9,299 nucleotides of DNA, from NCBI GenBank assembly GCA_018822065.1, contig JAHJKV010000349.1, positions 1 to 9,299 of the forward strand. The letters run 5' to 3'. Source of the stretch: Pseudomonadota bacterium. Lineage in GTDB: Bacteria; Desulfobacterota; Desulfovibrionia; Desulfovibrionales; Desulfovibrionaceae. Of the stretch, positions 7,304-9,299 are shown one piece after another. The translations under genes were made by a program, and so were the position numbers. Every line of letters begins with the position of its first letter. Position 1 is the stretch's first letter. Under the pieces are notes generated by a model, which was not told the origin of the DNA, did no database searches, and saw only the letters and a program-made list of their open reading frames with translations.

Positions 7304-7320
7304 TGGCACACCCGTTGCTT
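7304..7320 (+). promoter_or_regulatory. Sigma-54 (RpoN) promoter for the glycine-zipper lipoprotein gene
   Basis: TGGCAC (7304-7309), five bases, then TTGCTT (7315-7320): GG and GC are exactly 10 bp apart, a full match to the -24/-12 consensus TGGCAC-N5-TTGCW. Transcription should begin near 7330, giving a leader of about 172 nt before the ATG at 7502. The 50 bp upstream are very AT-rich (about 7253-7302), as expected where IHF bends DNA for an enhancer-binding activator. The activator is not encoded in the window. Confidence 0.78.
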
Positions 7321-7376
7321 CCCATCCAACATGAAACGACTGCAAAACAATGTCAGTCCCGAAAGTCCGAGAGTAT

Positions 7377-7443
7377 CCAGGCTCTCCTGCATCTCACGAT
7401 GCCTGGCACCCTGGAGAGCACAGTAACCCTGGCTTCAGCCAGG
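7377..7443 (+). other. Structured 5' leader of the lipoprotein mRNA
   Basis: This part of the predicted leader can fold in more than one way. One fold is GCTCTCC (7381-7387) with GGAGAGC (7413-7419), enclosing GCATC-TCAC-GATGC (7389-7402), followed by a separate CCTGGC-TTCA-GCCAGG hairpin (7428-7443). A competing fold pairs CCAGGC (7377-7382) or GCCAGGC (7438-7444) with GCCTGGC (7401-7407). No known riboswitch or thermometer class is recognised, and no U-run follows any stem, so it is not an obvious attenuator. The ribosome binding site lies about 45 nt downstream. Confidence 0.4.
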
Positions 7444-7501
7444 CCATACACGTACCGGGTCGAATTGCAATTTGCATCGACAACCGAGAGGAGAAACCAT
7501 C

Positions 7502-7948
7502 ATGAGAACCACAGCAATCGTCCTGACATTGTGCCTGGCCCTGCTCCTTCCCGGGTGCGCCAGCAAGAGCAAGGCCCGTGACTATGCCACTACCGGCACC
7601 CTCCTGGGCGCGGCTGTAGGGGCGCTGACGGCCAAGAACAAGGTCTCTGGTGCAGCGATAGGTGCCGGAGCCGGTCTGCTGCTCGGCTATATCCTCGGCA
7701 ACGAGTTGGACAAGGATGACCAGGAGATGCTCTCGAGCACCCTGGAACATGAGCCTTCGGGAAATACGTCCACCTGGAACAACCCCGATACGGGCTATAG
7801 GTATGAAGCAACGCCATCTCGCGCCTATGTGGAAAACGACCGGATCTATCGCGACATCGAAATCAGGTCGTCCATTGATGGCCGGATGGAAACCGTGCAT
7901 GCCAAGGCCTACCGTGACAACGACGGCACCTGGCAGCTCGTGCAGTAG
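7502..7948 (+). CDS. Glycine-zipper lipoprotein of the 17-kDa surface antigen type
   Basis: A 148-residue lipoprotein. The signal peptide ends in a lipobox L-P-G-C with lipidated C19; the next residue is Ala, not Asp, consistent with sorting to the outer membrane. Residues 32-68 form a glycine zipper of two hydrophobic helices around 'AKNK' (G32, G36, G40, G50, G54, G56, G58, G62, G66). A soluble C-terminal domain (about 91-148) has 'WNNPDTGYRYEATPSRAYV' and 'DGTWQLV', the pattern of the 17-kDa antigen C-terminal module. Both cysteines usual in that module are replaced by tyrosine (Y116, Y137). The role is probably envelope integrity; no enzymatic function is expected. AGAGGAGA at 7487-7494 supports the ATG at 7502 over an in-frame start at 7472. 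It is driven by a sigma-54 promoter and convergent with the diguanylate cyclase. Confidence 0.9.
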   Translation: MRTTAIVLTLCLALLLPGCASKSKARDYATTGTLLGAAVGALTAKNKVSGAAIGAGAGLLLGYILGNELDKDDQEMLSSTLEHEPSGNTSTWNNPDTGYRYEATPSRAYVENDRIYRDIEIRSSIDGRMETVHAKAYRDNDGTWQLVQ

Positions 7949-7960
7949 CCCAGACATAAA

Positions 7961-7988
7961 AAGCCGGGGAGCATGCGCTTCCCGGCTT
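7961..7988 (-). terminator. Hairpin terminator between the convergent lipoprotein and diguanylate cyclase genes
   Basis: The arms 7961-7971 and 7978-7988 pair around a 6-nt loop with a GC-rich 8-bp core (AAGCCGGG/CCCGGCTT). On the minus strand the stem is followed directly by a U5 run (7962-7958), giving a standard intrinsic terminator 22 bp after the diguanylate cyclase stop. In the plus direction the same hairpin forms with a G-U pair but is followed by GAAATC, so it would stop rightward transcripts only weakly, though it could protect their 3' end. Confidence 0.8.
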
Positions 7989-8009
7989 GAAATCATTGTA
8001 GCGGATGTA

Positions 8010-9041
8010 TCACGAGTCCAATTGGTGGCAGACTCGATTGCGTCCGGTTTCCTTGGCGAAGTAGAGCTTTTTGTCCGCCTGCTCAACGAGGTTGCTCACA
8101 TACGCCCCGTTCCAGTTGGGATCAAGTTCCTGTACGCCCAGACTGACGGTTATGGACAACCTTTCGTGGAGCAGCTTGCCAAATTTATCCTCGATATTGA
8201 GCGCACACCGTTCGATGCGTTTCCTGATCTCCTCAGCCACCTGGGCACCAGACGGCCCATTGGCACCGGGCAAAATCACGGTAAACTCTTCGCCACCATA
8301 ACGACAGGCCTGGTAGGCAATCTCTCCACCGGCATTGATCTCCTCACCCAGTTTCAGAAGGGCCCGGGAAACCACCTGCAATGCCTGGTCGCCGACACGG
8401 TGACCATAGGTGTCATTGAAAAGTTTGAAATGATCGATGTCGATCATGACCAGTGAAAGTGGAGTTCCATCAGACATGGCAGAGCTGACGGCCTGCTCCA
8501 GGCACTGATCAAAGGCACGCCGGTTCCTCAGTTTGGTCAACTGGTCGGTCATGGAGAGTTCCGTAAGGTCCTTCATGTCCTGTTCCATGGAATTGACCAC
8601 TTCCTGAAACGCCTTGCGCATGGAGGAAATGAGATTCTTCGGATTCCCACCGCTCTCCACAAGGTCGACTGCCGTGGTTTCCAAACTCTGCACGTCACCT
8701 TTCTTGCGCAACAGCAGTCGTTGGACATCGCTCATCAGGGCCTGGGTCTCGTCCAGAGCCAATTGAATCTTTTCCTTGTGGGGGGCGAGCAGGATTTCCT
8801 CCTGCTCCAAAACAAGTTCCTGATACCGCTCATCCGTGTATTCCTTGGCTCGCAAGGTATCGACGATGAGCTTCTGCATCTGCTCTTTCTGTCTTTCGGA
8901 AAGGTACGAATATCCGCGCATGCTGCGCATATATAGAACAAGAGTTCGCCAGTTCGGGTCGGAAGGAATACCCGCCCGATCAAGTCGCCCAATGAGTTTG
9001 TCCCATTCGTCTTTCACTGTTTGTGTGCTTTTGTCGGTCAT
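8010..9041 (-). CDS. Soluble GGDEF diguanylate cyclase with helical N-terminal region
   Basis: A 343-residue cytoplasmic protein with no membrane segment. Residues 1-160 are charged and helical, probably a coiled-coil dimerisation or input region that I cannot assign. The GGDEF domain spans about 161-340: 'LTELSMTDQLTKLRNRRAFD' at its start, 'VMIDIDHFKLFNDTYGH' (198-214) with the metal-binding Asp, and the active-site loop GGEEF at 249-253, so it should make c-di-GMP from two GTP. The inhibitory I-site RxxD expected at 240-243 reads ExxY and is missing. The frame extends to a TTG at 9107, but the ATG at 9041 has AAGG 7 nt upstream and was chosen. It is transcribed alone and ends at a good terminator. 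Confidence 0.93.
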   Translation of the reverse strand: MTDKSTQTVKDEWDKLIGRLDRAGIPSDPNWRTLVLYMRSMRGYSYLSERQKEQMQKLIVDTLRAKEYTDERYQELVLEQEEILLAPHKEKIQLALDETQALMSDVQRLLLRKKGDVQSLETTAVDLVESGGNPKNLISSMRKAFQEVVNSMEQDMKDLTELSMTDQLTKLRNRRAFDQCLEQAVSSAMSDGTPLSLVMIDIDHFKLFNDTYGHRVGDQALQVVSRALLKLGEEINAGGEIAYQACRYGGEEFTVILPGANGPSGAQVAEEIRKRIERCALNIEDKFGKLLHERLSITVSLGVQELDPNWNGAYVSNLVEQADKKLYFAKETGRNRVCHQLDS

Positions 9042-9299
9042 GCCATTGCCTTGCAATGATTGATTTTCCAGCAACCCCAACAATCGCCCCCCAGCGATCT
9101 TCACCAATGCAGTACATTCACTCTATCAACTACCATCTTTCCCCCCAAAATCAAGTAAGAATCGAATCACAAAAACAATGCTTACCTATATTGCTGATGC
9201 CCACAGCAATCGTCAAGCCTCAAATCCATCATCCAAAAACGGTAAAATATCCTTTCCCCATGAAATACTCTCTGCTATGTCTGTGTTATGGAAAAGACC
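9042..9299. other. Upstream region of the diguanylate cyclase gene, no gene assigned
   Basis: About 258 bp, AT-richer than the coding regions. Two inverted repeats are visible: ATCGC-N6-GCGAT (9083-9098) and ATTGCTG-N7-CAGCAAT (9190-9210). On the minus strand TTGACG (9216-9211) and TATAGG (9190-9185) flank the second repeat with a 20-bp spacer. Two runs of six C (plus strand, around 9087-9092 and 9141-9146) fall in the leader. From the right edge a minus-strand frame stays open for 28 codons and stops at 9213; it could be the tail of another gene but is too short to call. Confidence 0.5.
9190..9210. repeat. Perfect 7-bp inverted repeat, candidate operator
   Basis: The arms ATTGCTG and CAGCAAT are separated by seven bases. 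Neither strand has a U-run after it, so it is more likely a protein-binding site or a mRNA hairpin than a terminator. It sits between candidate -35 and -10 boxes for the diguanylate cyclase gene. Confidence 0.45.

Noticed and set aside
7004..7345. 114-codon in-frame extension upstream of the adenylate cyclase start
   Set aside because: The extension is unusually rich in Cys and Trp, crosses the AT-rich promoter DNA and resembles no cyclase N-terminus; the ATG at 7003 has a ribosome binding site and begins a normal cyclase N-terminus.
7404..7420. Second TGGCAC on the plus strand that could be a sigma-54 -24 element
   Set aside because: The following GC is 11 bp away rather than 10 and lacks the TTGC context; it lies inside the leader hairpins.
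7331..7426. 31-codon ATG frame in the lipoprotein leader
   Set aside because: It begins at the predicted transcript start with no room for a ribosome binding site, and its composition is not protein-like.
9213..9299. 28-codon open frame on the minus strand from the right edge
   Set aside because: Too short, and its composition differs from the GC-rich genes nearby; it may be a gene tail but cannot be judged within the window.
9260..9299. Plus-strand ATG open to the right edge
   Set aside because: No ribosome binding site, and only 13 codons are visible.

Overview
The window is a chromosomal segment of a GC-rich Gram-negative bacterium. Protein style suggests a sulfate-reducing Desulfovibrio/Pseudodesulfovibrio-like deltaproteobacterium: a SerB with two ACT domains, a DUF985 cupin, stand-alone cyclic-nucleotide enzymes and a canonical sigma-54 promoter. 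That placement is an impression from memory, not a search result. There are no rRNA or tRNA genes, CRISPR arrays, insertion sequences or phage genes.

Layout. Positions 1-2338 hold a leftward operon: a membrane-anchored TPR protein, a DUF985 cupin protein, a secreted TraB/GumN-family protein and a cyclase-family (kynurenine-formamidase-like) hydrolase cut by the window edge. A good sigma-70-type promoter lies at 2396-2423. Diverging from it is an exported caspase-like protein (2457-3755), followed by serB (3874-5091) and a coupled membrane-anchored orphan (5094-5714). The orphan overlaps, tail to tail, a leftward transmembrane class III adenylate cyclase (5693-7003).

A 498-bp divergent gap (7004-7501) precedes a glycine-zipper 17-kDa-antigen-type lipoprotein (7502-7948). 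This gap holds a textbook sigma-54 promoter (7304-7320) and a roughly 170-nt leader with nested and mutually exclusive hairpins. A hairpin terminator (7961-7988) separates the lipoprotein from a leftward soluble GGDEF diguanylate cyclase (8010-9041). The last 258 bp are AT-richer, with two inverted repeats and a possible long-spacer promoter.

How it fits together. The left operon and the caspase gene look like envelope or quality-control functions sharing one divergent promoter region, but no joint pathway can be proven from sequence. The right half has a signalling flavour: a cAMP-producing receptor and a c-di-GMP synthase flank a sigma-54-controlled outer-envelope lipoprotein. I did not find a convincing wholly new multi-gene system. 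The best leads are the sigma-54/structured-leader control of the lipoprotein, the lipoprotein's loss of both family cysteines, and the serB-coupled orphan.
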